DNA of 64,000 bases from Noviherbaspirillum aridicola (GTDB taxonomy: Bacteria; Pseudomonadota; Gammaproteobacteria; Burkholderiales; Burkholderiaceae_D), in contig NZ_BPMK01000003.1 in NCBI RefSeq assembly GCF_019656455.1, forward strand, positions 186,001 to 250,000. The letters are read 5' to 3'. A program made the translations under genes and the position numbers. This document shows positions 18,825-28,200 of the stretch, in pieces (position 1 is the stretch's first letter; each line of letters starts with the position of its first letter). The notes under the pieces are model-generated. The model saw only the letters and a list, made by a program, of their open reading frames with translations. It had not been told where the DNA came from and did not search any database.

Positions 18825-19199
18825 ATGACTTCCGAATCCGTTCGCATCGACAAATGGCTGTGGGCAGCCCGCTTCTTCAAGACCCGCTCTCTCGCGACCG
18901 ACGCCGTCGACGGCGGCAAGGTCAAGCTCAACGGCGAACGCGTCAAGCCCGCGCGGGGCGTCAAGGTCGGCGACCGGCTCGAGATCGACAACGGCGCCAC
19001 CGAATGGGAGGTGCTGGTGCGCGACCTGTCCGACAAGCGCGGCTCCGCCACCATCGCCCAAGGTCTCTACGAAGAGACCGAACGCAGTCTCGCCGACAAG
19101 GCGCGGCGCGCAGAACAACGCCGGCTGTACCAGGAGCCCGGCGAAGCCATCAAGGGCCGTCCCACCAAGCGGGACCGGCGTCAGCTCGACCGCTTCTGA
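18825..19199 (+). CDS. hslR: S4-domain RNA-binding protein (heat shock protein 15 homologue)
   Basis: A 124-residue protein with an N-terminal S4 RNA-binding domain (VRIDKWLWAARFFKTRSLAT, then GGKVKLNGERVKPARGVKVGD) and a basic C-terminal tail (GRPTKRDRRQLDRF). HslR/Hsp15 binds stalled 50S subunits that carry nascent peptidyl-tRNA and helps recycle them after heat shock. Length and layout match the family. The ATG at 18825 is chosen because the S4 domain begins a few residues later; the much longer upstream frame overlaps the divergent sigma gene and is not real. A hairpin follows the stop. Confidence 0.92.
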   Translation: MTSESVRIDKWLWAARFFKTRSLATDAVDGGKVKLNGERVKPARGVKVGDRLEIDNGATEWEVLVRDLSDKRGSATIAQGLYEETERSLADKARRAEQRRLYQEPGEAIKGRPTKRDRRQLDRF

Positions 19200-19211
19200 G
19201 CGTGTCATCCG

Positions 19212-19234
19212 GGGCGAATTACTAGAATTCGCCC
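19212..19234 (+). terminator. Hairpin after hslR, possible terminator
   Basis: A perfect 9-bp stem GGGCGAATT/AATTCGCCC with a 5-base loop lies 12 bases after the hslR stop. The T-run after it is poor, so termination may be partial. Confidence 0.5.
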
Positions 19235-19248
19235 TCTAAGCTTCCCGT

Positions 19249-19277
19249 TTGACATTTATACTTCGGTAGATAATAGT
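19249..19277 (+). promoter_or_regulatory. Promoter of the TetR gene / fatty-acid operon
   Basis: A perfect -35 TTGACA (19249-19254) is followed 17 bases later by AATAGT (19272-19277), four of six matches to the -10 consensus. The region is clearly more AT-rich than the surroundings. It reads into the TetR gene and probably the beta-oxidation genes behind it. Confidence 0.65.
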
Positions 19278-19286
19278 ACGAGCGTT

Positions 19287-19300
19287 CGCTTAAGTGAGCG
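19287..19300. promoter_or_regulatory. Candidate TetR operator
   Basis: The inverted repeat CGCTTA-AG-TGAGCG (five of six arm positions pair) sits about 10 bases after the -10 element. An overlapping AGCG-TT-CGCT precedes it. This position would block early transcription, so it is a good candidate autoregulatory site for the TetR protein encoded next. Inference only. Confidence 0.45.
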
Positions 19301-19349
19301 CCGTCGCTTTCAGACATCCACTCGAACAGGCACCACAAAGGCAACCAAC

Positions 19350-20012
19350 ATGAACGACTCGACAACCAAAGTGATGCGCAAGGGCGAAATGACGCGCGCC
19401 GCGATTCTCGACGTGGCGCTCGATCTCGCCAGCCGCGACGGCCTCGAAGGCCTGACCATCGGCCTGCTCGCGGACAAGATGAACATGAGCAAGTCCGGCG
19501 TGTTCGCCCACTTCGGTTCGCGCGAGGACCTGCAGATCGAGGTGGTCAAGCTGTATCACCACCAGTTCGAGCAGGAGGTGTTCTACCCGAGCATGAAGGA
19601 GCCCCGCGGCCTGCCCCGTCTTCGCGGCATGTTCGCGCGCTGGGTCAAGCGGGTGTCGATGGAAATCGCCTCCGGGTGCATTTACATCAGCGGCGCGGTC
19701 GAATACGACGACCGTCCCGGCGCGATCCGCGAGGAGCTGGCCGGCATGGTGCGCGCCTGGAAGAACGCGCTGCGCCGCTGCGTGGTCCAGACCATCGAAA
19801 TGGGCCACCTGTCGCCGGCGACCGATCCGGATCAACTGGTGTTCGAGATGTACGGACTAATCTTGGCGCTGCACCATGATGCCCGCTTCCTCAAGCTCCC
19901 GGGCAGCGTCAATCGCGCCGAAGTCGGTTTCGAGCGCCTGATCGACAGCTACCAGCCTTCCCGGAACGACGTCACCGCAGCGAACAAGGCCGCAAGCAAG
20001 AACACCGCTTAA
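19350..20012 (+). CDS. TetR/AcrR family transcriptional regulator
   Basis: A 220-residue TetR-type repressor. The N-terminal helix-turn-helix lies at about residues 14-60 (TRAAILDVALDLASRDGLEGL, then LADKMNMSKSGVFAHFGSREDL), and the rest is a helical ligand-binding domain. It sits directly upstream of, and in the same direction as, an acyl-CoA dehydrogenase, a fused beta-oxidation enzyme and a thiolase. A role as an acyl-CoA-responsive repressor of beta-oxidation is therefore likely, as for other TetR-type fad regulators, but the ligand is inferred from context only. Confidence 0.9.
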   Translation: MNDSTTKVMRKGEMTRAAILDVALDLASRDGLEGLTIGLLADKMNMSKSGVFAHFGSREDLQIEVVKLYHHQFEQEVFYPSMKEPRGLPRLRGMFARWVKRVSMEIASGCIYISGAVEYDDRPGAIREELAGMVRAWKNALRRCVVQTIEMGHLSPATDPDQLVFEMYGLILALHHDARFLKLPGSVNRAEVGFERLIDSYQPSRNDVTAANKAASKNTA

Positions 20013-20065
20013 CCGATAAGCGCTTTCCAGCACTCAAACCGTTTTGCCGTCAGGAGATTAAAACC

Positions 20066-21856
20066 ATGGGTCAATACGTCGCTCCCTTGCGTGACATGCA
20101 CTTCGTTCTGCATGAACTGCTCAAGGTCGAAGAAGAATTCAAGCAGCTGCCCAAGCATGCGGAAATCGACAGGGACATCATCAACCAGGTGCTGGAGGAG
20201 GGCGGCAAGTTCGCATCCGAGGTCGTGTTCCCGCTGAACCATTCCGGCGACCGCGAAGGCTGCCGCCTCGACAAGGAAACCCACGTGGTGCAGACCCCGA
20301 AGGGCTTCCGCGAGGCCTATCAGCAGTATGTCGAAGCCGGCTGGCCGGCACTGTCCTGCGACCCGGAATTCGGCGGCCAGGGCTTGCCGGTGGTGCTCAA
20401 CAACAGCTTCTACGAGATGCTCAACTCGGCCAACCAGGCCTGGACCATGTACCCCGGCCTGTCGCACGGCGCATACGAGGCACTGCATGCGCACGGCACG
20501 CCCGAGCTGAAGGCGACCTATCTGCCCAAGCTGGTCTCCGGCGAGTGGACCGGCACGATGTGCCTGACCGAGCCGCACTGCGGCACCGACCTCGGCCTGC
20601 TGCGCACCAGGGCCGAACCGCAGGCCGACGGCTCCTACCGCATCACCGGCGGCAAGATCTTCATCTCCGCCGGCGAACATGAAATGTCGTCCAACATCAT
20701 CCATCTGGTGCTGGCACGCCTGCCCGACGCGCCGTCGGGCACCAAGGGCATCTCGCTGTTCCTGGTGCCGAAGTACATCCCCGATGCCAGCGGCAACCCG
20801 GGCGAGCGCAACAAGATCTTCTGCGGCGCGATCGAAGAAAAGATGGGCATCCATGGCAACTCGACCTGCCAGATGAACCTCGACGGCGCCACCGGCTGGC
20901 TGATCGGCGAGCCGAACAAGGGCCTCAACGCCATGTTCGTGATGATGAACGCCGCCCGTCTCGGCGTCGGCATGCAGTCGCTCGGCCTGACCGAAGTCGC
21001 GTACCAGAACGCCGTCGTCTACGCCAAGGACCGCATCCAGATGCGCAGCCTGTCGGGCGTGAAGGCGCCGGAAAAGGCGGCCGATCCGATCATCGTGCAT
21101 CCCGACGTGCGCCGCATGCTGCTGACCGCGCGCGCCTTCGCCGAGGGCGGCCGCGCGTTCTGCTCCTACATCGCGCTGCAGATCGACCGCGAGCTGAACC
21201 ATCCCGACGAGGAAGTGCGCAAGGAAGCCGCCGACGAAGTCGCGCTGCTGACCCCGATCATCAAGGCCTTCCTGACCGACAACGGCTGGATCGCCACCTC
21301 CGAGGCGATGCAGGTCTACGGCGGCCACGGCTACATCTCCGAATGGGGCATGGAGCAGTATGTGCGCGACGCCCGCATCAACATGATCTACGAAGGCACC
21401 AACACCATCCAGTCGCTGGATCTGCTGGGCCGCAAGATCCTGATGGACAACGGTGCCAAGCTGCGCAAGTTCGGCGCCAAGGTGCAGGCCTTCGTCGAAG
21501 AGAACGGCACCGATGAAAAGATGGCCGAGTTCATCACCCCGCTGGCCGACCTCGGCGAGAAGGTGACCAAGCTGACCATGGAAATCGGCATGAAGGCCTT
21601 CCAGAACCAGGATGAAGTCGGCGCCGCCGCCGTGCCCTACCTGCGCGTGGTCGGCCACCTGGTGTTCTCCTACTTCTTCGCGCAGATGGCCAAGATCGCG
21701 CTGGAGAAGCAGGATTCCGGCGACAGCTTCTACAAGGCCAAGCTCAGCACCGCGCGCTTCTACTTCGCGCGGCTGCAGCCGGAAACCGCGATGCTGATCC
21801 GCCAGGCCCGCTCCGGCGCCGCCTCGGTCATGGCAATGGAAGAAGATCTGTTCTAA
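20066..21856 (+). CDS. Acyl-CoA dehydrogenase
   Basis: A 596-residue FAD-dependent acyl-CoA dehydrogenase of the long form, with an extra C-terminal domain beyond the usual 380-residue core. It catalyses the first oxidation step of fatty-acid beta-oxidation. Visible features are the flavin-binding segment MCLTEPHCGTDLGLLRT and the catalytic Glu near residue 443 in YEGTNTIQSLDLLGRK, before the C-terminal extension. The start has AGGAGA nine bases upstream. It is the first enzyme gene after the TetR regulator and lies 57 bases before the fused dehydrogenase/hydratase gene. Chain-length preference cannot be deduced. Confidence 0.93.
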   Translation: MGQYVAPLRDMHFVLHELLKVEEEFKQLPKHAEIDRDIINQVLEEGGKFASEVVFPLNHSGDREGCRLDKETHVVQTPKGFREAYQQYVEAGWPALSCDPEFGGQGLPVVLNNSFYEMLNSANQAWTMYPGLSHGAYEALHAHGTPELKATYLPKLVSGEWTGTMCLTEPHCGTDLGLLRTRAEPQADGSYRITGGKIFISAGEHEMSSNIIHLVLARLPDAPSGTKGISLFLVPKYIPDASGNPGERNKIFCGAIEEKMGIHGNSTCQMNLDGATGWLIGEPNKGLNAMFVMMNAARLGVGMQSLGLTEVAYQNAVVYAKDRIQMRSLSGVKAPEKAADPIIVHPDVRRMLLTARAFAEGGRAFCSYIALQIDRELNHPDEEVRKEAADEVALLTPIIKAFLTDNGWIATSEAMQVYGGHGYISEWGMEQYVRDARINMIYEGTNTIQSLDLLGRKILMDNGAKLRKFGAKVQAFVEENGTDEKMAEFITPLADLGEKVTKLTMEIGMKAFQNQDEVGAAAVPYLRVVGHLVFSYFFAQMAKIALEKQDSGDSFYKAKLSTARFYFARLQPETAMLIRQARSGAASVMAMEEDLF

Positions 21857-21864
21857 CAACAAGA

Positions 21865-21892
21865 GCGGCCGCCTCCCGGAGGACGCGGCCGC
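21865..21892. repeat. GC-rich hairpin between beta-oxidation genes
   Basis: Two GCGGCCGC copies flank CCTCC/GGAGG, giving a stem of about 12 bp with a two-base bulge. There is no T-run. It lies between two genes of one operon, so it more probably influences mRNA processing or stability than ends transcription. Confidence 0.45.
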
Positions 21893-21913
21893 GACCACAC
21901 CTGGAAGACAACC

Positions 21914-24301
21914 ATGTCCAATTTCATCGTCAAGAAAGTCGCCGTGCTCGGCGCCGGCGTGATGGGCGCGCAGATTGCCGCTCACTGCGTGAATGCCAGG
22001 GTGCCCGTGGTGCTGTTCGACCTGCCGGCCAAGGAAGGCCCGAAGAACGGCATCGTGCTGCGCGCCATCGAAAACCTCAAGAAGCTCAACCCGGCGCCGC
22101 TCGGCAACAAGGATGACGCCGTCCTGATCCAGGTCGCCAACTACGAGGACCACCTCGAGCTGCTCAAGGGCTGCGACCTGATCATCGAAGCCATCGCCGA
22201 GCGCATGGACTGGAAGCACGACCTGTACAAGAAGGTCGCGCCCTACATCGGCGAAAACACCATCTTCGCCTCCAACACCTCCGGCCTGTCGATCACCGCG
22301 CTGTCCGAAGGCTTCGACGCCAATCTGAAGGCGCGCTTCTGCGGCGTGCACTTCTTCAACCCGCCGCGCTACATGCACCTGGTGGAGCTGATCCCGACCA
22401 CGGCCACCCGTCCCGAGATCCTCGACCAGCTCGAAGGCTTCCTCACCACCACCCTGGGCAAGGGCGTGGTGCGCGCCAACGACACGCCGAACTTCATCGC
22501 CAACCGCGTCGGCATCTTCGGCATGCTGGCCACCATCTATGAAGCCGAGAAGTTCGGCCTGACCTACGACGTGGTGGACGACCTGACCGGCAAGAAGCTG
22601 GGCCGCGCCTCGAGCGGCACCTTCCGCACCGCGGACGTCGTCGGCCTCGACACCATGGGCCACGTCATCAAGACCATGCAGGACAACCTGGCCAACGACC
22701 CGTTCTTCCCGGTCTACAAGACGCCGGACGTGCTGGCCAAGCTGGTCGCCGCCGGCGCGCTCGGCCAGAAGACCGGCGCCGGTTTCTACAAGAAAGTGGG
22801 CAAGGACATCCTGCGCTTCGACGCCGCCAGGAACGACTACGTGCCGGCGGGCGGCAAGGCCGATGAAATCATCAACCGCATCCTGAAGGAAAAGGATCCG
22901 GCCAAGAAGATGAAGGCGCTGCGCGAATCGACGAATCCGCAGGGCCAGTTCCTGTGGGCGATCTTCCGCGACGGCTTCCACTACATGGCGGTGCACCTGG
23001 CCTCGATCGCCGACAACGCGCGCGACATCGACTTCGCGCTGCGCTGGGGCTTCGGCTGGAAGACCGGCCCGTTCGAAAACTGGCAGGCCGCCGGCTGGCA
23101 GCAGATCGCCACCTGGGTGCAGGAAGACATCGATGCGGGCAAGGCCCTGTGCAACGTGCCGCTGCCGGCATGGGTGTTCGACGGCCGCGACGGCGTGCAC
23201 AAGCCGGAGGGCTCCTGGTCGCCCGAGAAGAAGACCTATGTGCCGCGTTCCGATCTGCCGGTCTACCAGCGCCAGGCCTTCCGCGCGCCGCTGCTGGGCG
23301 AGGGCACGATCGACGGCGGCAAGGCCGGCACCACGGTGTTCGAGGATGAGTCGGTCCGCATCTGGCATCAGAACGACGACGTGCTGATCCTGTCGCTCAA
23401 GACCAAGATGCACGTGATCGGCCAGGGCGTGATCAACGGCCTGTACAAGGCGGTCGCCGAAGCCGAGCAGAACTACAAGGGCCTGGTGATCTGGAGCGCG
23501 GACGCGGCCGAAGGCGGCGCCTTCTCCGCCGGCGCCGACCTGCAGTCCATGCTGCCGGTCTTCATGTCCGGCGGCGCCAAGGCGATCGCGCCGGAAGTGG
23601 CCAAGCTGCAGCAGGCCCACCAGGCGCTCAAGTACGCCAACGTGCCGGTGGTGGCCGCGGTCGCGGGCCTCGCGCTCGGCGGCGGCGCCGAGCTGATGAT
23701 GCACGCGGCCAAGCGCGTGGTCTCGATCGAGTCCTACATCGGCCTGGTCGAAGTCGGCGTCGGCTTGGTGCCGGCGGGCGGCGGCCTGAAGGAAGCGGCG
23801 GTGCGCGCGGCCAACGATGCCAAGGGCAACGACATCCTGCAGTTCCTGAAGAACTACTTCACCAACGCGGCCACCGCCGCGGTGTCGAAGTCGGCGCTGG
23901 AAGCGCAGAAGATGGGCTACCTGTCGCAGAACGACGTCATCGTCTTCAACCCGTACGAGCTGCTGCACGTGGCCAAGGTCGAGGCGCGCGCGATGTTCGA
24001 CGCCGGCTATCGTCCGCAGCTGCCAAAGCTGGTGCCGGTCGTCGGCCGCACCGGCATGGCCACCATCATGGCGCAGCTGGTCAACATGCGCGACGGCGGC
24101 TTCATCTCCGCGCACGACTACAAGCTGGGCGCGATGATCGCCGAGATCGTCTGCGGCGGCGACGTCGAAGCGGGCAGCCTGGTCAGCGAGCAGTGGCTGC
24201 TCGACCTGGAGCGCAAGGCCTTCGTCGAACTGCTGAACAACCCGAAGACGCAGGAACGCATCATGGGCATGATGCAGACCGGCAAACCCGTCCGCAACTG
24301 A
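21914..24301 (+). CDS. Fused 3-hydroxyacyl-CoA dehydrogenase / enoyl-CoA hydratase
   Basis: A 795-residue bifunctional beta-oxidation enzyme with the dehydrogenase first. The NAD-binding Rossmann motif GAGVMGAQIAAHC lies near residue 13, the dehydrogenase C-terminal domains follow to about residue 420, and the crotonase-type hydratase region (AFSAGADLQSM, then AGLALGGGAELMMHA) lies at about 530-600. This order is the reverse of FadB/FadJ, in which the hydratase is N-terminal, and is usual in betaproteobacterial operons with thiolase. It catalyses hydration of enoyl-CoA and NAD-dependent oxidation of 3-hydroxyacyl-CoA in the cytoplasm. The thiolase gene follows after 18 bases. Confidence 0.94.
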   Translation: MSNFIVKKVAVLGAGVMGAQIAAHCVNARVPVVLFDLPAKEGPKNGIVLRAIENLKKLNPAPLGNKDDAVLIQVANYEDHLELLKGCDLIIEAIAERMDWKHDLYKKVAPYIGENTIFASNTSGLSITALSEGFDANLKARFCGVHFFNPPRYMHLVELIPTTATRPEILDQLEGFLTTTLGKGVVRANDTPNFIANRVGIFGMLATIYEAEKFGLTYDVVDDLTGKKLGRASSGTFRTADVVGLDTMGHVIKTMQDNLANDPFFPVYKTPDVLAKLVAAGALGQKTGAGFYKKVGKDILRFDAARNDYVPAGGKADEIINRILKEKDPAKKMKALRESTNPQGQFLWAIFRDGFHYMAVHLASIADNARDIDFALRWGFGWKTGPFENWQAAGWQQIATWVQEDIDAGKALCNVPLPAWVFDGRDGVHKPEGSWSPEKKTYVPRSDLPVYQRQAFRAPLLGEGTIDGGKAGTTVFEDESVRIWHQNDDVLILSLKTKMHVIGQGVINGLYKAVAEAEQNYKGLVIWSADAAEGGAFSAGADLQSMLPVFMSGGAKAIAPEVAKLQQAHQALKYANVPVVAAVAGLALGGGAELMMHAAKRVVSIESYIGLVEVGVGLVPAGGGLKEAAVRAANDAKGNDILQFLKNYFTNAATAAVSKSALEAQKMGYLSQNDVIVFNPYELLHVAKVEARAMFDAGYRPQLPKLVPVVGRTGMATIMAQLVNMRDGGFISAHDYKLGAMIAEIVCGGDVEAGSLVSEQWLLDLERKAFVELLNNPKTQERIMGMMQTGKPVRN

Positions 24302-24319
24302 TCGGACCAGGAGCAAAGA

Positions 24320-25516
<1,197 letters not shown>

Positions 25517-25535
25517 GGACGCCGTTCGATCCCGG

Positions 25536-25571
25536 AAAAGCCGTACGGCCGCAAGCTGTACGGCTTTTTTT
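25536..25571 (+). terminator. Intrinsic terminator of the beta-oxidation operon
   Basis: A perfect 11-bp stem AAAAGCCGTAC/GTACGGCTTTT with an 11-base loop is followed by further T (seven in all). It separates the operon from the stand-alone enoyl-CoA hydratase. Confidence 0.92.
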
Positions 25572-25640
25572 CATGGGCGCGGCGTGCCGCCGTCGCATCA
25601 GGCACAATCGGACTCTGACACCAATCAACCAGGAGACAGC

Positions 25641-26408
25641 ATGGATATCCAGACCAGCAAGGAACACGGCGTACTGACCATCGAATTCAACCGCCCGGAA
25701 AAGAAGAACGCGATCACCTCGGCGATGTACCAGCTGATGGCGGATGCGCTCAGGGATGCGGAAGGCGACAGCGCGGTGCGTGCCATCCTCATCGCCGGCA
25801 AACCGGAAGTCTTCACCGCCGGCAACGACCTGGAAGACTTCATGAAACATTCCTCTGCGCCGGTGGGCGACCGTCCGGTCGCGCAATTCATGCGCCATCT
25901 CAGCGGCGCTACCAAACCCGTAGTGGCGGCGGTGGCCGGCAACGCGGTCGGCATCGGCACCACGCTGCTCATGCACTGCGACCTCGTGTACGCCGCCGAC
26001 AATGCCAAGTTCTCGATGCCCTTCACCCAGCTCGGCCTGTGCCCGGAATTCGCATCCAGCCTGCTGTTCCCGGCCATGGTCGGCTATCAGCGGGCGGCGG
26101 AAAAGCTGCTGCTCGGCGAAGCCTTCCTCGCCGACGAGGCGCTGGAAATGGGGCTGGTGAGCCGTGTGCTGCCGGTCGACGATCTTTTGCCGTTTGCCCG
26201 CGGCCAGGCCGCCAAGCTCGCGGCGCTGCCGGCCTCGTCGCTGCGCGTGACCAAGAGCCTGCTCAAGACCGCGCAGGCGCAGGCGGTGCAGGCCCGCATG
26301 CAGGAAGAGAACCGCCACTTCGGCGAGATGCTGTCCGCGCCCGAGGCGAAGGAGGCGTTCACCGCCTTCTTCGAGAAGCGCCGCCCGGACTTCACGAAGT
26401 TCGCCTGA
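25641..26408 (+). CDS. Enoyl-CoA hydratase/isomerase family protein
   Basis: A 255-residue single-domain crotonase. It has FNRPEKKNAIT near the N-terminus and the oxyanion-hole segments FTAGNDLEDF (about residues 55-64) and GNAVGIGTTLLMHCDL (about 101-116). The second catalytic acid position usual in true hydratases is replaced in the segment FTQLGLCPEFASSLLFP; the Pro-Glu is kept but its flanks differ, so isomerase activity is as likely as hydration. The start is fixed by AGGAGA five bases before the ATG. It is separated from the beta-oxidation operon by a terminator, so it may be expressed independently. Confidence 0.9.
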   Translation: MDIQTSKEHGVLTIEFNRPEKKNAITSAMYQLMADALRDAEGDSAVRAILIAGKPEVFTAGNDLEDFMKHSSAPVGDRPVAQFMRHLSGATKPVVAAVAGNAVGIGTTLLMHCDLVYAADNAKFSMPFTQLGLCPEFASSLLFPAMVGYQRAAEKLLLGEAFLADEALEMGLVSRVLPVDDLLPFARGQAAKLAALPASSLRVTKSLLKTAQAQAVQARMQEENRHFGEMLSAPEAKEAFTAFFEKRRPDFTKFA

Positions 26409-26414
26409 GCCGGC

Positions 26415-26454
26415 CCGCTCAGCCGGCCAGCGTGAGCACCAGCCGGCTGAGCGG
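26415..26454. terminator. 13-bp perfect inverted repeat between convergent genes
   Basis: The arms CCGCTCAGCCGGC and GCCGGCTGAGCGG pair perfectly across a 14-base loop. The repeat spans the end of the GNAT gene, just after the convergent hydratase gene. It has no T-run on either side, so it may act as a bidirectional stop or a transcript-end stabiliser. Confidence 0.5.
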
Positions 26455-27114
26455 TTCCAGCACCCGCATCGGGGTGATGCGCCACAGCCGGCGCGGCCGC
26501 GACAGCGGAATCGCGCAGCGCAGGATCACGCCATAGTCCAGGGATGCCGGATGCGGGAAATAATCCTGCTGTATCGACACGATCTCCCTGAAACCCTTGG
26601 CGTGGTAGTAGGCCAGCTGCGGATCGCGCGGCAGGCTGGGATGAAAGCGCTTCCTGCCGTGCACGTAACGCCAGACCGGCAGCCCCGGCTCGGCCAGCCG
26701 CGCCCTGCGGAACCCGGGGATGGGCGAGCCGAGAAAGATGTCCCGCCAGCCGGCCTTGAGCGCGCGCGGATAAAAGAACCGGAAGATCTCCTCAACCGCC
26801 TCGGCATGGCTGCTGCTCAGGCTGATGCCGAACAATGAGTGCGTATCCGACCCGCATTCCTCGTGGCCGAGGGCCGCCTGCGCCCAGCGGGTCGGCGCGC
26901 TGAAGACGGCGGGATTCACCGGGCGCATGAAAAGCGAGGCGAGCGCGCGGCCGCTCGTGCCGCAGAAAGCGCCGATCGACAGTTCCGGGTAGTCCCGTAT
27001 GCGCCGCGCGAGCGATTCGCCGTCGGCGGCCTGGCCGGGCTCCCACTTCGCCCGTTCCAGTTCGAGCAGGACAGGCAGGTCGCGCTCGCCCAGATAGCGT
27101 ACGTGGATGATCAT
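26419..27114 (-). CDS. GNAT-like acyltransferase
   Basis: A 231-residue soluble protein with a GNAT-like pattern: an N-terminal strand-helix VRYLGERDLPVLLELERAKW, a central strand SLFGISLSS, and the C-terminal LAYYHAKGFREIVSIQQDYF, which resembles the acetyl-CoA-binding end of GNAT folds (an AxxxYxxxGF-like motif). The substrate is not known. Its start codon overlaps the stop of the upstream fatty-acid desaturase gene by four bases, so the two proteins are made together. A role in modifying a lipid or a fatty-acyl derivative is a possibility by association only. Confidence 0.7.
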   Translation of the reverse strand: MIIHVRYLGERDLPVLLELERAKWEPGQAADGESLARRIRDYPELSIGAFCGTSGRALASLFMRPVNPAVFSAPTRWAQAALGHEECGSDTHSLFGISLSSSHAEAVEEIFRFFYPRALKAGWRDIFLGSPIPGFRRARLAEPGLPVWRYVHGRKRFHPSLPRDPQLAYYHAKGFREIVSIQQDYFPHPASLDYGVILRCAIPLSRPRRLWRITPMRVLEPLSRLVLTLAG

Positions 27115-28064
27115 TCTGCCGGCGCCCCGCCTTCAGGTTCGCGGCTCAGCTCAGCGAGCAGTCCGTGCAGATAGCCGTGCGTGATCACCGCGTGGCGGCG
27201 GTAGTGGCTGTCTTCCATCAGCAGGTCGTGCAGCCGGCGCAGCCGCAGGAACGGCACCGACGGGAACAGGTGATGCTCCGCGTGGAAGTTGACCCCGTTC
27301 TGGCAGATCAGCAGGCGTTCCAGGGGACCGGCAAGCACCGTGCGCGATGCATAGAAGCCCGGACCCGGCATGCCGAAATGTTCGCCGAGGTCGCGCAGGT
27401 AGAGGATCGCCATGAAAAAGGTTGCCATCGGCAGCAGCCAGTACAGCAGCACTTCCCGCCACAGATCGAAAGCCCAGACGCCGGCGAGGACCGCGATGGC
27501 GAATGCCGCGCGCGCGGCGTGCACCCGCAACGGCAGCGAGGTCGCCATGCCGGCGTCCAGCGTGTAGCGCTTGAGTTCGTTCAGGGTGTACCAGCCGGCT
27601 GCATGCCTGGCGATCTCCAGCAGCACATGCTTCCTGGGCTTCGGATACTGGTACTGCGGCTTGCGCAGCGCCGCCTGGAGATTGGGGTCGGCGTCGGTGC
27701 CGGGCGCCCGGTGATGCGCCAGGTGATTGCGGCGGAAGCCATGCACGCTGATGAAGAAGGGAAAAGCGGTGAGCAGGTCGCCCAGCAGATCGTTGAGCCA
27801 GGGATGCCGCCGGCTGAACTGGAAGTGGCTGTATTCGTGCATCAGTACCAGCAATGCATTCTGCCGGGTCGCGATCAGCAGCATGCACGCCAGGCTGGCG
27901 GCGAGATGCGACAGCCAGACGGCGAGCGCGGCGAGCATCGAGATGTATACCCATTCCAGCAGGGTCTGCATCAGCAGGCGTGCGGGAGCGGGGCGGGAGA
28001 GCTGCCGGAGCAGCTCGCGGTCGCGCAGCAGCAGGCTGCGGGGATCCGGGGGGGTATCGTGCAT
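27111..28064 (-). CDS. Fatty acid desaturase family protein
   Basis: A 317-residue membrane diiron enzyme. The three histidine boxes are present: HEYSH (about residue 76), HLAHH (about 112) and HAEHH (about 265). Hydrophobic segments between them give about four membrane helices. Family members desaturate or hydroxylate acyl chains, carotenoids or alkyl amines, so the exact substrate is open. The ATG at 28064 is chosen because the frame upstream enters a divergent gene and lacks family similarity; no good ribosome binding site is seen. It overlaps the following GNAT gene by ATGA. Confidence 0.88.
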   Translation of the reverse strand: MHDTPPDPRSLLLRDRELLRQLSRPAPARLLMQTLLEWVYISMLAALAVWLSHLAASLACMLLIATRQNALLVLMHEYSHFQFSRRHPWLNDLLGDLLTAFPFFISVHGFRRNHLAHHRAPGTDADPNLQAALRKPQYQYPKPRKHVLLEIARHAAGWYTLNELKRYTLDAGMATSLPLRVHAARAAFAIAVLAGVWAFDLWREVLLYWLLPMATFFMAILYLRDLGEHFGMPGPGFYASRTVLAGPLERLLICQNGVNFHAEHHLFPSVPFLRLRRLHDLLMEDSHYRRHAVITHGYLHGLLAELSREPEGGAPAE

Positions 28065-28200
28065 CGTGCGTTGTCTTTGCGATAACAAATGATGGGTGGC
28101 GATCCTAGTCCCGCAATGTGTCGGTCTGATGACATCCCGCCGATGGAACCGCGGGTGTTGCGTCTTGTACTCATGGGCTTCTTCTCGCCTGGTCCCGTCC

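Noticed and set aside
28145-28175. GGAACC upstream of the large orphan gene, as in a hrp box for type III effectors
   Set aside because: The required CCAC half-site is not present 15-16 bases downstream, and no TTCG-type box is found either.
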